Shown: positions 52,776-61,169 of the stretch, piece by piece
How positions within the stretch are numbered: position 1 is the first letter of the stretch
Layout: every line of letters begins with the position of its first letter
DNA from: Virgibacillus proomii
Lineage (GTDB): Bacteria > Bacillota > Bacilli > Bacillales > Amphibacillaceae
NCBI RefSeq assembly: GCF_900162615.1
Contig: NZ_FUFN01000008.1
Location: 62,001-126,000 of the forward strand
Reading direction: 5' to 3'
DNA: 64,000 nt
Position numbers and translations under genes: made by a program
Notes under the pieces: generated by a model
Databases searched by the model: none
What the model saw: the letters and a program-made list of their open reading frames with translations, nothing else
Told to the model about the DNA's origin: nothing

Positions 52776-53387
52776 CTATGCTCGCTTTTCTAGGTTTCTA
52801 GCCGTAGCACTTTTTTCAACTTCTGTATGATCACGGTATGTTCCCATTGTTTTATCTACAGTTGTATGCGTTACACCAAACCAATAATTTTCATTTTTAT
52901 AATGATGCCAAAGATGAGTTTTTTTAATTTTCTTTCCTAATTTAGTAAGTGGTTGAATTGGCTTATGTGCGATAAAGTGTTTCCACTCATAGTATAGAAA
53001 ATACCCGACAACTCCAGTAGCAAAAGCAGTTGTAAGATTCATATTCCTAGTAATAAGGTAAAATACCCCTGCTAAAATTGTAAAATTAGGCAAACTAAAC
53101 CACAATGGTAAAAAAAGTAACTTTACGTTATTCGGATCTACATGATGATCATAATGTAAGCGCTTAATTAATTTTAGTAAAAATGAATTATCCGGCTTTT
53201 TAATATGAAACAAAAAACGATGAATCATATATTCGCTTAATGCATATGTCAGCATTCCGATCAACAATGTAATCCATGACTGCCAAGTAAGTAATTGAGG
53301 TATAGTAAAAGTAATTAAACAAGCAAAAATGATCAGCATAACGAATACATCAGGAAATGTAATAAACTCCTTATAATATTTTTTCAA
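52776..53387 (-). CDS. Fatty acid hydroxylase / sterol desaturase-superfamily membrane protein
   Basis: 203 residues with about four helices. The di-iron histidine clusters are all present: 'HRFLFH', 'HYDHH', 'HFIAH', and 'HLWHHYKNENYWFGVTH'. This matches the FA2H/carotene-hydroxylase-like superfamily. TTG start with AAAGGAGG seven bases upstream. A C-terminal basic tail (ARNLEKRA) follows. Such enzymes hydroxylate or desaturate lipid chains; the bacterial substrate here is unknown. Single-gene unit flanked by regulator and dehydrogenase genes. Confidence 0.82.
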   Translation of the reverse strand: MKKYYKEFITFPDVFVMLIIFACLITFTIPQLLTWQSWITLLIGMLTYALSEYMIHRFLFHIKKPDNSFLLKLIKRLHYDHHVDPNNVKLLFLPLWFSLPNFTILAGVFYLITRNMNLTTAFATGVVGYFLYYEWKHFIAHKPIQPLTKLGKKIKKTHLWHHYKNENYWFGVTHTTVDKTMGTYRDHTEVEKSATARNLEKRA

Positions 53388-53712
53388 CCTTCATCCCTCC
53401 TTTAACTTATGTTTTGTTAACAATACAAAAAATTATATAATTTAGCAATAAAAAACGGAAAATTCATAACTTTTTTGTTTTATGGTCATCCAGGGGATTT
53501 TATCCATATCTAAAATTTTCTCACCTTATTCCTAGCAATCTTGCTAAATAAATTATTTACATTTATAATCATAGTTAATTTATTTTTTGTCTGTATACTT
53601 TTATTTAGTTTATGCAAAAATTTACATATGTTTATCATTCCATGCAGTAATGCAGTATTTCCACTGCAAAGCAAGATACTCATCTTAAATTTTACATACA
53701 GGAGATGATTAC
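53388..53712. other. Intergenic region upstream of the dehydrogenase gene
   Basis: 325 bp, very AT-rich, no gene. It should hold divergent promoters for the hydroxylase and dehydrogenase genes; none stands out clearly. Confidence 0.45.
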
Positions 53713-54663
53713 ATGAAAGGACAGCTGCGAAAGGTAGGTATCTTAGGAACAGGTTTTGTAGGTTCAAGTACAGCTTATTCATTAATTAATCAAGGTATCT
53801 GTGATGAATTATTATTGGTCGACATTAAAGAAGAAAAGTCAATAGGAGAATCACTCGATCTTACCCATTGCATGGATTTCCTTCCCTCTAAAACAAAGAT
53901 TTGGACAGGAACTGCATCGGATATGGGCCATATGGAGATCATTATTATTACTGCAGGCCCACCTCCAAAAGAAAATCAAACTCGACTCGATACCCTTGAA
54001 ACAAGTGCCAATATTATGAATGATACGATTCCAAAAATAATGGCTAGTGGATTTAATGGTATTTTTCTAATTGCCACAAATCCAGTCGATATTATTACAT
54101 ATCATGTGTGGAAACTATCTGGCTTGCCACGTCATCAAGTAATCGGAACTGGTACTTCCATTGATTCTTCTCGCTTAAAAACGTATTTATCAGATATTTT
54201 ACATGTAGACGTACATAGCATTCAAGGCTATACAATGGGAGAACATGGTGATTCACAATTTGCCGTATGGTCACATCTCACCATTGGTGGAAAACCATTC
54301 TTACAAATATTAGCAGAAAATCCAGAAAAATATGCTGATATCGATTTAGAACAAATTATAGAAGCAGTAAAACGTGTAGGCTTTGAAATTTTAAAACGAA
54401 AAGGAACGACATATTATGGTATCGGTAATGCACTAGCTTACTTTACAAAATCGATATTTAATAACGGTCATCGTATTATTCCAACATCTTGTATCCTTGA
54501 CGGAGAATACGCGGAATCCAATATCTGTACAGGAGTCCCAGCAGTTATTAGCAGAAGTGGAATAAAAGAGATTATTGAACTAAAACTTTCCGCGGAAGAA
54601 CAGGAATTATTTAAAACGTCTAATTCTGTACTGAGAAGCTACATGGCTAGCATTGGCTACTAA
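53713..54663 (+). CDS. L-lactate dehydrogenase-family 2-hydroxyacid dehydrogenase
   Basis: 316 residues, LDH/MDH superfamily. NAD motif 'VGILGTGFVGSSTAYSL', Asp in 'LLLVDIKEEK' (NAD preference), substrate loop 'AGPPPKENQTRLD', 'ATNPVDIIT', Arg region 'GTSIDSSRLK', and the catalytic His in 'MGEHGDSQFAVW'. Canonical LDH loops read SGxxxxPGETR, so this divergent loop suggests a 2-hydroxyisocaproate-type or other substrate range. AGGAGA ribosome site. A terminator follows. Confidence 0.87.
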   Translation: MKGQLRKVGILGTGFVGSSTAYSLINQGICDELLLVDIKEEKSIGESLDLTHCMDFLPSKTKIWTGTASDMGHMEIIIITAGPPPKENQTRLDTLETSANIMNDTIPKIMASGFNGIFLIATNPVDIITYHVWKLSGLPRHQVIGTGTSIDSSRLKTYLSDILHVDVHSIQGYTMGEHGDSQFAVWSHLTIGGKPFLQILAENPEKYADIDLEQIIEAVKRVGFEILKRKGTTYYGIGNALAYFTKSIFNNGHRIIPTSCILDGEYAESNICTGVPAVISRSGIKEIIELKLSAEEQELFKTSNSVLRSYMASIGY

Positions 54664-54687
54664 AAGCTACTAATAACAGATACTAAA

Positions 54688-54713
54688 AACACCACATTTT
54701 TGTGGTATTTTTC
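54688..54713 (+). terminator. Terminator of the LDH-like gene
   Basis: AACACCACA / TGTGGTATT hairpin with a T-rich tail. Confidence 0.75.
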
Positions 54714-54778
54714 TATTAATTTATTTGCTTTTCTTTTATATCTTTTCCAATTATAGTAGTTGAAAAGGAGGTCAAATA

Positions 54779-55279
54779 TTGGAAAATAAAGAAATGTTTG
54801 AAATTATTATAAGTAAATTAGGCTCACTTAAAGAAGGACAGAACACATTAAAAATGGAAAACAAATCTCTCCGAGTAGGACAAGACGAACTGCGTCATGA
54901 ATTTAAATCATTTCAAACCGGGCAAGATGAACTGCATAACAAGACTAACCTCCTTTCGCAAGAGGTTATTGACTTACGTGATGAAACCAAATCGCTCCGA
55001 GTAGGACAAGACGAACTGCGTCACGAATTTAAATCATTTCAAACCGGACAAGACGAACTGTGTAACAAGACTAACCTCTTTTCGCAAGAGGTTATTGACT
55101 TACGTGATGAAACCAAATCTCTCCGGGTTGACATGAATCAAGGTTTTACAACGTTAAATGAAAAAATTGAGCTTTTGACAAAGCAAACTAGTAATGTCAT
55201 TATTAAGCATCACCAGCATGAATTAATCTATCTTAAGGAAAAAGTGTCTTCATTAGAAGAAGATAATGTTTATGGTTAA
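54779..55279 (+). CDS. Coiled-coil protein with 42-residue tandem duplication
   Basis: 166 residues, no signal peptide, almost entirely helical heptad-like sequence. Residues about 29-70 and 71-112 are near-identical repeats ('KSLRVGQDELRHEFKSFQTG' ... 'NLLSQEVIDLRDE'), encoded by a 126-bp tandem duplication (54863-54988 and 54989-55114), with a third truncated unit after them. TTG start with AAGGAGGT six bases upstream. Such small coiled-coil proteins are common in Bacillus and uncharacterised. The repeat number may vary between strains. Confidence 0.8.
   Translation: MENKEMFEIIISKLGSLKEGQNTLKMENKSLRVGQDELRHEFKSFQTGQDELHNKTNLLSQEVIDLRDETKSLRVGQDELRHEFKSFQTGQDELCNKTNLFSQEVIDLRDETKSLRVDMNQGFTTLNEKIELLTKQTSNVIIKHHQHELIYLKEKVSSLEEDNVYG
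54863..55114 (+). repeat. 126-bp tandem repeat, two units
   Basis: Two in-frame 126-bp units differing at few positions (for example TCT/TCG, CATGAA/CACGAA, CATAAC/TGTAAC). Most differences are silent, but His/Cys and Leu/Phe changes occur. Confidence 0.9.
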
Positions 55280-55374
55280 GAATACCTTAAAAAAGTGACA
55301 CTAAAACCTTCCCCTATTTAACCACATATATTTATAAGCCTACCGTGATTCTACCCACTTATTTACAATTAATA

Positions 55375-55405
55375 GTAGCCCCTAACAATGGTTTTTAGGG
55401 GCTAC
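55375..55405 (+). terminator. Hairpin after the coiled-coil gene
   Basis: GTAGCCCCTAA / TTAGGGGCTAC, 11-bp perfect stem with a 9-base loop; weak T tail. Confidence 0.65.
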
Positions 55406-55773
55406 AAATATTCTTTTAAAACTTTTGCCCTTTCTTCTGAATAGGCTACACTTAACTGGACAGAACAAATAACAAGTAGACTAAAACAAAACCATTGTAT
55501 TTTAACAAAAGTTTAGTGATATACAAACGGCAGAACTGCTGACGAGCTCATTCATATAGTGCTTCTCCTTTAATTAGAAGAAAGACTAAACTTCGATATA
55601 TTCGGTTAGTTGGAAGAATGGATGGAATCATGTCCCCGGATATCTCCAAGAGAACAAGTAGAATTGTTCATGCTTTTTATACACACGAATTTGAGTTAAA
55701 GGAAACGAATACTCAAGCGGTTATAGAAGCTATTCAACCAGAGAATACAAACGGAGCTATACGCTCAAAACAG
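55406..55773. other. Gap with unassigned open reading sequence
   Basis: An open stretch starting at 55618 ('MDGIMSPDISKRTSRIVHAF') is not recognised and has no ribosome site. It merges into the beta-lactamase-like fragment that follows. Probably eroded DNA. Confidence 0.35.
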
Positions 55774-55920
55774 GAACTGGGTAATGTTAACGGGAAAGAT
55801 ATCAACTGCTGGTTTTATTAGGTGTGTAGAAACTAGAGAGAATACTTATTTTTTTGCAACCAATATTCAGTAGAAAAATCATTCCTCTGGAAGTGAGGCG
55901 GCTGATACTTATAAAGGTAT
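55774..55920 (+). pseudogene. Class D beta-lactamase-like C-terminal relic
   Basis: One frame reads 'ELGNVNGKDINCWFY' and stops. The next frame continues 'CVETRENTYFFATNIQ', stop, 'KNHSSGSEAADT'. This follows the end of Bacillus class D (BPU/YbxI-type) beta-lactamases, where KTGTGxVNGKxINGWFIG...ENTYFFATNIQ is usual. The KTG box and the active-site serine region are not present. Not functional. Confidence 0.6.
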
Positions 55921-56229
55921 CTATGCAACACTCCAAAACACATTTTATAGAATGAACCAGGAAATTATAAATGATGAATCATATGTGCCAAAAATCTCAG
56001 AAGCTGAATGGGGAGTCACTATGGAAACGAGCTCCACAACCGCAAACGCTAGCGAGATCATCGCCTCTTTGCAAGAACCTACGGACTGAATCCCGAAAAC
56101 TGTACGTACACGATTAGACAGGATTGTTCACAAAAAGGGGATCGGAGTAAAATTTTAGCTTGCAACAGAATAGGGTTGTATGTATAATAAGGAATGTGGC
56201 TCATGATATAGACAAATGAATATTTTTTT
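55921..56229. other. Gap before tRNA-Val
   Basis: An open frame fragment ('YVPKISEAEWGVTMETSSTT') is unrecognised. No other feature is seen; the tRNA promoter was not resolved. Confidence 0.35.
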
Positions 56230-56302
56230 GATTCCGTAGCTCAGCTGGGAGAGCGCCACCTTGACAGGGTGGAGGTCGCTGGTTCGAGACCAGTCGGAAT
56301 CA
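56230..56302 (+). tRNA. tRNA-Val (anticodon GAC)
   Basis: Full cloverleaf: acceptor GATTCCG/CGGAATC with discriminator A; D arm GCTC...GAGC; anticodon stem CCACC/GGTGG around loop TTGACAG; T arm with GGTTCGAGAC. The anticodon GAC reads GUC/GUU valine codons. CCA is not encoded. Confidence 0.95.
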
Positions 56303-56336
56303 TACCTAAAAACGTTGGTATATCAACATTTATAAT

Positions 56337-56373
56337 AAAAACACCACTCATTAAAAAGTGGTGTTTTTCTTTT
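56337..56373 (+). terminator. Terminator after tRNA-Val
   Basis: AAAACACCACT / AGTGGTGTTTTT hairpin with a T tail. Confidence 0.88.
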
Positions 56374-56790
56374 TGATACGAATTACTTGCTTCCCACCGC
56401 CCGTTAGCCAATCCGGTACAGAATTCTTTTAGATGCAGTTTTAGCTGTATCTTTAACCTTCTTCGCTGTATGTTTACCTTTATTCGCAAAGTAAATGCAA
56501 CTTCGCCAGCTTTAATCAGCTTTAGAACTTTTCCCGCTGGAATTATAGTACAAAATTTATTGAATTGTTTATGGTATTAAAAATTAAAAGAAGATGTCAC
56601 TTCTCCGCGACTTGTTTCGATTATGATTATAAGAAAGTGTTTTGTTGCGGAAAAATGCGGGAGTACTTAATTGGGTTTTTATCTGTAAAGAAAATGATGA
56701 AGGAATTAAGAATTGATGAAAAAAGAGGAATGAAATAGTAATGCCTCTAATTACTAAAATAAATTTTGTAGAACTCCCCTTTTCACAAAA
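56374..56790. other. Gap, no gene recognised
   Basis: About 400 bp. A lysine-rich frame on the minus strand ('KGKHTAKKVKDTAKTASKRI') is broken and not assigned. Confidence 0.4.
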
Positions 56791-56820
56791 ATAAAAAACC
56801 GGATATTAAAACCCGGCTTT
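56791..56820 (-). terminator. Terminator of the DUF3231 gene
   Basis: On the minus strand AAGCCGGG ... TCCGG is followed by TTTTTTATTTT. Confidence 0.75.
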
Positions 56821-56833
56821 ATTATTTTTCGTA

Positions 56834-57334
56834 TTACGCTTTTAAATGTAATGGAGGAGGTAATAACCAACCTTTTTCCTTGTTTAGATGTAATACTCTC
56901 ACTCCAAATTGAGCCTTTTTTAAGTGGAATTGTCCAAACATCATTCCTATATCTTCACGAATTGATTGTCCCATAATGGTACTGCAAGCAACAAGCCCTT
57001 TACCTACATTTGTTGATAAAACAGCTGCGATTTCTACATCATTAAAACGTGCACCAACTGGGATTTCTTCTAAATCAGCTCCCGGTCGTTCTGGTGGTGT
57101 AGGAGGAAGAGCTACTCCGTTAGCTTTTAATAGGTTTTCAATCTCTTGATTTTCACCTTTAATACCTTGGATTGCCTCTTCGATAAGTTTCTTTAAATCT
57201 TCATCTCCAGCATGATTGTAGAAGCCTTGATAAAGATCAAGCAACCCTTTATTAGCTAAAAGATACGACCATGTTAAATAAACTTCTCCATAATGCATTG
57301 GTTCTTCTGTAGGATTCCCACTTAAAATTCCCAT
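56834..57334 (-). CDS. DUF3231 protein
   Basis: 166 residues. The pattern 'GILSGNPTEEPMHYGEVYLT', 'FYNHAGDEDLKKLIEEAIQG', 'LPPTPPERPGADLEEIPVGA' and 'IREDIGMMFGQFHLKKAQFG' is that of DUF3231, a ferritin-like-looking helical family of spore formers, often with two domains but here one. The internal ATG (MGILSGNP) is chosen because AAGGAG precedes it. Function unknown; some members are spore proteins. Confidence 0.85.
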   Translation of the reverse strand: MGILSGNPTEEPMHYGEVYLTWSYLLANKGLLDLYQGFYNHAGDEDLKKLIEEAIQGIKGENQEIENLLKANGVALPPTPPERPGADLEEIPVGARFNDVEIAAVLSTNVGKGLVACSTIMGQSIREDIGMMFGQFHLKKAQFGVRVLHLNKEKGWLLPPPLHLKA

Positions 57335-57647
57335 AACTTCACTCCTTAGATAATTGATTTTAAATTGAATCAATATTTAGTGTGCTTTTGTTTAGCAAAA
57401 CTATTCAAGGATAGAGAATATTTATGTAATAAAAGGGGGTTTTTAAGTCTATCCAAACGTCAATAATGTTTTCAAACAGCAAACGTTATCCAGCTATACT
57501 AATATATTTATTACGTCACCTCATAATAAGATAACCTAAATATCTAATATAATGTGCTTTATTAAGAATAAAATTCCGAAAAGACCATAATAATATGTTA
57601 ATTATGTTATAATAATCGCAAGTGCATAAGGCTTTCATGGGTGGTAG

Positions 57648-57674
57648 CTCATCCCTTTAGAGAAAGGGGGTGAG
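57648..57674 (+). promoter_or_regulatory. Hairpin sequestering the toxin ribosome site
   Basis: CTCATCCCTTT, loop AGAG, AAAGGGGGTGAG. The right arm contains the AAAGGGGG Shine-Dalgarno of the toxin gene, so the folded leader should block translation. TATAAT at 57608-57613 is a likely -10 element. Confidence 0.7.
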
Positions 57675-57677
57675 GCT

Positions 57678-57764
57678 GTGACAGTTTTCGAAGGATTGGT
57701 CTTAATGATTTCTTTTGGAGCGCTCATTGTAACTATTTTGTCAGAAAAAAATAACCACCCATAG
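57678..57764 (+). CDS. Putative holin-like toxin (type I toxin-antitoxin)
   Basis: 28 residues, one hydrophobic helix: MTVFEGLVLMISFGALIVTI then LSEKNNHP. This matches the 'putative holin-like toxin' family of Firmicutes (MTVxxAL.LMxxFAxLI pattern), usually type I toxins controlled by an antisense RNA. GTG start after AGAAAGGGGGTGAG, which is folded into a hairpin. Two hairpin terminators follow. The antisense antitoxin RNA would be expected on the minus strand overlapping the 3' part; its promoter was not located. Confidence 0.8.
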   Translation: MTVFEGLVLMISFGALIVTILSEKNNHP

Positions 57765-57792
57765 CCTAGCTAGCATACAGTGGTTATTTTTA
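57747..57792 (+). terminator. Toxin mRNA terminator
   Basis: AAAAATAACCAC / GTGGTTATTTTT stem around a loop containing the toxin stop codon. Confidence 0.75.
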
Positions 57793-57832
57793 TGCTCTTA
57801 TTTTGTAGCTGCCCCAATGAGGGCTATTGCAC

Positions 57833-57870
57833 TAACCGTTTGGTGTGCCAGCACCAAACGGTTTTTATTT
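57833..57870 (+). terminator. Second hairpin after the toxin gene
   Basis: AACCGTTTGGTG, loop TGCCAG, CACCAAACGGTT followed by TTTATTTATT. Confidence 0.8.
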
Positions 57871-58075
57871 ATTATATGAATCTACATAAATAGTATACCT
57901 TATTTACCAAATAATTAAAAATACTTCATTTATAAGTAAATTAAAAATGAGAAAAGTCCTATCCGTAGAGTAGTCTTTTATATGTATTGTATATCAATGA
58001 CCAATTAATTGCATCATTGTTGTTTATAGAAGTCTATTTTGGCTAGACTAGAAATCCACTCCCCATTTTATTTAT

Positions 58076-58880
58076 GAAACTGGAACATAACTAGCCAATA
58101 ATAACTGAAAAATGGTTTCAAACATCGTTCTTGATGATCGGAACCATTTTCGTTACCTATTTTCATTATCTATTAGTACATTTGGTGTTCTGGCGATGTA
58201 CTTCCGCGTTCACCGCATGAACGCAAATCCTAATTATTTTCTACTTTTTCTTTTCCCCTTACGGACGTATGAGTGAAACCCAAATTAGCCTTCAGAAATT
58301 AAGACTGGTTTTACATCAATTTTTACGTTTGCCATAAATTTTACCTGTTTTTTTCCGAAAGCTGTTGTCTAATATATTTTGGCTATTCCCATTTTTTGTT
58401 ATAAATTTTTTGATTATTCCCTTTCTTGCTTTCATACATGCTAACGTAACGGACGCTCCGACCAGTCCTTGGTACTTATGGTCTGTTAATCCAGCATGTA
58501 GCAGAATGTCACTTTTGCCATTTGGGCAGATAAAGGTATCTTCTTTGGTCATTATAGTCCCCATTCGCTACCTTAAAAATACTATTCTTATATTTCTTTT
58601 TCTCCTCTTTACGATATAGGTTATACATGATAAGTGAGGTTTGTTTCCAGTTGGCTATGATATCTTCGTGATTTTGTTCATTACCATAGCGGCATCAGTG
58701 ACAATATCGTTAGGAAGCTTAAAGAAATGTTTCTTAAGAGGATCCAGAAAAGGAATGTATGTACGTATATCCGTTGGGGTTGGGAATAAGTCGAAAGCGA
58801 GCGCATTTCAATAATAGCTTTTTACTACTTTTCATCTTAATACGGAATGACTTATCCAAGTCCCTTTGTACTTTCCTCTC
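58076..58880 (-). pseudogene. Degraded, truncated IS1182-family element
   Basis: The right-end repeat survives as GAAACTGGAACATAACTAGC (intact IS: GAGGCTGGGACAAAACTAGC). The terminator hairpin (GATGATCGGAACCATTTT) follows. Minus-strand fragments 'TFICPNGKS', 'SQNILDNSFRKKTGKIYGKR' and 'IPFLDPLKKHFFKLPNDIVT' align with the intact transposase at 17.3 kb (ITCPNDKQ, QQLSNKETGEIYGKRK, VPFLDKIEKSFFELPNYIVA). Internal segments and the left half are missing. Confidence 0.85.
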
Positions 58881-59008
58881 GTAACAGTTAGTAATAATTT
58901 CAATTAACTTTCCTTAGTTGCATTATATTAATAGTGCAATTTTTATGAATTATTTCATGAAAAAAACAAATCATAAACCATATTTCCTATAACCAACACC
59001 ATTATTAT

Positions 59009-59045
59009 CAATAATTATTTATCGTAAAACGATAAATAATTATTG
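59009..59045. promoter_or_regulatory. 37-bp perfect palindrome overlapping a promoter
   Basis: CAATAATTATTTATCGT, AAA, ACGATAAATAATTATTG: 17-bp arms, no mismatch. The right arm's last three bases are the first three of the -35 box. A repressor site, possibly for the HTH protein encoded in the operon, is the likely role. Confidence 0.75.
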
Positions 59046-59071
59046 ACTTGCACAAATTAACGAATTATAAT
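59043..59071 (+). promoter_or_regulatory. Sigma-A promoter of the DUF2975 operon
   Basis: TTGACT, 17-bp spacer, TATAAT, about 32 bp ahead of the first gene's start. Confidence 0.85.
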
Positions 59072-59102
59072 AATTTTATCTTAGCTAAGGAGTGTTTTTT
59101 CT

Positions 59103-59582
59103 ATGAAACAAAAGGAATTATCAAATTGGCTAAAAGTGATAATTGTTATTTGTGGAATTTTAGGTCTATTATTTTGCGTTTATTTTGGACCTGAAATTGG
59201 AAAGGAAGTTTTACTGAATTCAGAAAAGATGAAAGTATTATATAACCCTTTTATTGTATTCATTTGGATTACTGGAATTCCATTCTATATTGCATTAACT
59301 TTAGGGTGGAAAATCTGTTTGGATATTAGCACAAATCAAGCCTTTAACATTAAAAATGCGAATAGATTAAAGCAAGTTAGTATTTTAGCAATGATTGAGT
59401 GTTTTTTTTATTTTGTTGCGTTAATATATCTATTTATCGTTAAAAGTATCAGTATAAATATGTTAATCATTATTTTACTCATTCTTTTTTTCGCATTTGT
59501 TATTTCTGTGTTAACTTCTATACTTTCTCAATTAGTTAGAGAAGCTAACAAAATAAAAACAGACAATGATTTAACCATTTGA
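59103..59582 (+). CDS. DUF2975 membrane protein (YoaS-like)
   Basis: 159 residues, four predicted helices: 'WLKVIIVICGILGLLFCVYF', 'PFIVFIWITGIPFYIALTLG', then two more after 'NAFNIKNANRLKQVSILAMI'-like sequence (here 'TNQAFNIKNANRLKQ'). The last motif is diagnostic for DUF2975. AAGGAG ribosome site. Followed after nine bases by an HTH gene, as in B. subtilis yoaS-yozG. Probably a membrane partner of that regulator; function unknown. Confidence 0.85.
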   Translation: MKQKELSNWLKVIIVICGILGLLFCVYFGPEIGKEVLLNSEKMKVLYNPFIVFIWITGIPFYIALTLGWKICLDISTNQAFNIKNANRLKQVSILAMIECFFYFVALIYLFIVKSISINMLIIILLILFFAFVISVLTSILSQLVREANKIKTDNDLTI

Positions 59583-59591
59583 GGTGACAAA

Positions 59592-59825
59592 ATGGCTATT
59601 ATCGTAAACCTTGATGTAATGCTGGCGAAAAGAAAAATGAGCGTTACCGAATTATCAAATAGAATAGGAATCACAATAACTAATGTGTCCATTTTAAAAA
59701 ATGGAAAAGCAAAAGCTATTAAGTTCTCAACTTTAGACAAAATATGTGAAGCTTTAGAATGCCAACCTGGTGATATTTTAGAATACAAAAAAAATACAGA
59801 TGAAGGAGAGATGGATGATGAATAA
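59592..59825 (+). CDS. Small Cro/CI-type HTH protein (YozG-like)
   Basis: 77 residues. 'AIIVNLDVMLAKRKMSVTEL' followed by 'GITITNVSILKNGKAKAIKF' and 'LDKICEALECQPGDILEY' is the standard pattern of the YozG-type XRE proteins that accompany DUF2975. GAGGTG ribosome site. Its 3' end overlaps the next gene. Likely repressor of its own operon, acting on the palindrome at 59009-59045 (inference). Confidence 0.88.
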   Translation: MAIIVNLDVMLAKRKMSVTELSNRIGITITNVSILKNGKAKAIKFSTLDKICEALECQPGDILEYKKNTDEGEMDDE

Positions 59826-60039
59826 AAAAATTTTGTTGGCTTTACTTCCAATTTTAATAGGTGTCATTTGCCTCATTAGTTACTTTATAATTGGTTCAAG
59901 GGTAACTCCAGACGGAACATTAGAAGAGCCATTTTTCTTAATTCCATTAAGTTATCTTTTTGTTTTTAGCGGTATTGCGCTCCTGTTATTTATGGCTATT
60001 ATTTCAATCATAAAGAAAAACAAACATAACAATCAATAA
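59815..60039 (+). CDS. DUF3955 membrane protein
   Basis: 74 residues with two helices: 'LLALLPILIGVICLISYFII' and 'LIPLSYLFVFSGIALLLFMA'. The connecting 'GSRVTPDGTLEEPFFLIP' matches the DUF3955 pattern. AAGGAG lies inside the end of the HTH gene, so the two are translationally coupled. Two consecutive ATGs are possible. Function unknown. Confidence 0.78.
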   Translation: MMNKKILLALLPILIGVICLISYFIIGSRVTPDGTLEEPFFLIPLSYLFVFSGIALLLFMAIISIIKKNKHNNQ

Positions 60040-60070
60040 TCCATACAGAAAAAAAGTGCTACCTAAAAGA

Positions 60071-60197
60071 GCGTGGACCCTATACTTAGAAACAAATGTT
60101 TAAATGAGATAATTATGGCACTGGCATGTATCTTTTCATCCGTCCTTATCTCAGATAAATATAAAATAGTTTCCATATTTGCTAATGGGATCCACGC
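60071..60197. repeat. Possible MITE-like inverted repeat
   Basis: GCGTGGACCC at one end and GGGATCCACGC at the other, 127 bp apart in total, AT-rich interior, no coding. A single-base bulge interrupts the match. Only one copy is seen in this window. Confidence 0.35.
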
Positions 60198-60374
60198 TTG
60201 TTTGCTTAAAAAGTTATGACAATACTTTAGTTATAACGTTTAAAATAACAAATCTTTAGTTTGATTCGCTTGTTCAATTAATAAATACTACATATTAAAT
60301 TATTTTAATATTTTGTTTATTTAACCATTATCTATTACTGTAATGTGGTAAATTGCAAATTAGAAGGTGAAAAG

Positions 60375-61169
60375 ATGAAATATCTAGTTGATCTTATTTA
60401 TTTCGGTTACCATCAGGCTTTATCCTGTATTTTTCCGGTAGTTATCTTTATAACACTTGCTGTTTCAAAGGTGATCTCCATTCCTGGATTATATCGTTAC
60501 GATTTTATTTTACTTATTTGTCTCATTACACAATATCTCATGTTAAAAACAAAGTTAGAGACAAAAGAAGAAATAAAAGTAATTTGTGTGTTCCACATTA
60601 TTGGACTTTTACTGGAATTATATAAGGTACATGTCGGTTCATGGTCCTACCCAGAAGAAGCATGGGCAAAATTATGGGGAGTACCACTTTATAGTGGTTT
60701 TATGTATGCAAGTGTTGCTAGCTATATATGTCAAGCATGGCGCAGATTTCATCTAAGAATGCATAACTGGCCCAAAAATATATACACCATACCGCTTGGT
60801 TTAATGATTTATTTAAACTTCTTTACCCATCATTTTATGTTTGATTTCCGTTGGGTTTTAACAGCCTTGTTATTTATTATTTTCTTTCAGACTTATGTAC
60901 AAATTACAGTACGAAAAACAACATATAAAATGTCGCTTCCTCTTTCTTTTTTCTTAATTGGCTTTTTTATTTGGATTGCTGAGAATATCGCAACCTTCTT
61001 TGGAGCATGGCAATATCCTAGTCAACAGGACTCATGGAACCTTGTCCATATTGGTAAAATTAGTTCTTGGTTTTTACTGGTTGTCATAAGCATTATGATT
61101 GTAACAGAGCATAAAAAACTTGTTGCAAGTATTCCAAATTTTATTAGAAGAAAACAAATTTATCGTTAG
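60375..61169 (+). CDS. DUF817 integral membrane protein
   Basis: 264 residues, about seven or eight helices. 'LELYKVHVGSWSYPEEAWAK', 'WGVPLYSGFMYASVASYICQ', 'AWRRFHLRM' and 'IYLNFFTHHFMFDFRWVLTA' are the hallmark segments of DUF817, and 'ENIATFFGAWQYPSQ' is near the C terminus. The internal ATG is chosen because GAAGGTG precedes it. Conserved His/Trp/Tyr residues suggest a membrane enzyme or carrier, but no function is known. Confidence 0.87.
   Translation: MKYLVDLIYFGYHQALSCIFPVVIFITLAVSKVISIPGLYRYDFILLICLITQYLMLKTKLETKEEIKVICVFHIIGLLLELYKVHVGSWSYPEEAWAKLWGVPLYSGFMYASVASYICQAWRRFHLRMHNWPKNIYTIPLGLMIYLNFFTHHFMFDFRWVLTALLFIIFFQTYVQITVRKTTYKMSLPLSFFLIGFFIWIAENIATFFGAWQYPSQQDSWNLVHIGKISSWFLLVVISIMIVTEHKKLVASIPNFIRRKQIYR

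Noticed and set aside
55618..55821. 67-residue open frame as a gene
   Set aside because: No ribosome site, and its end merges with frame-broken beta-lactamase-like sequence.
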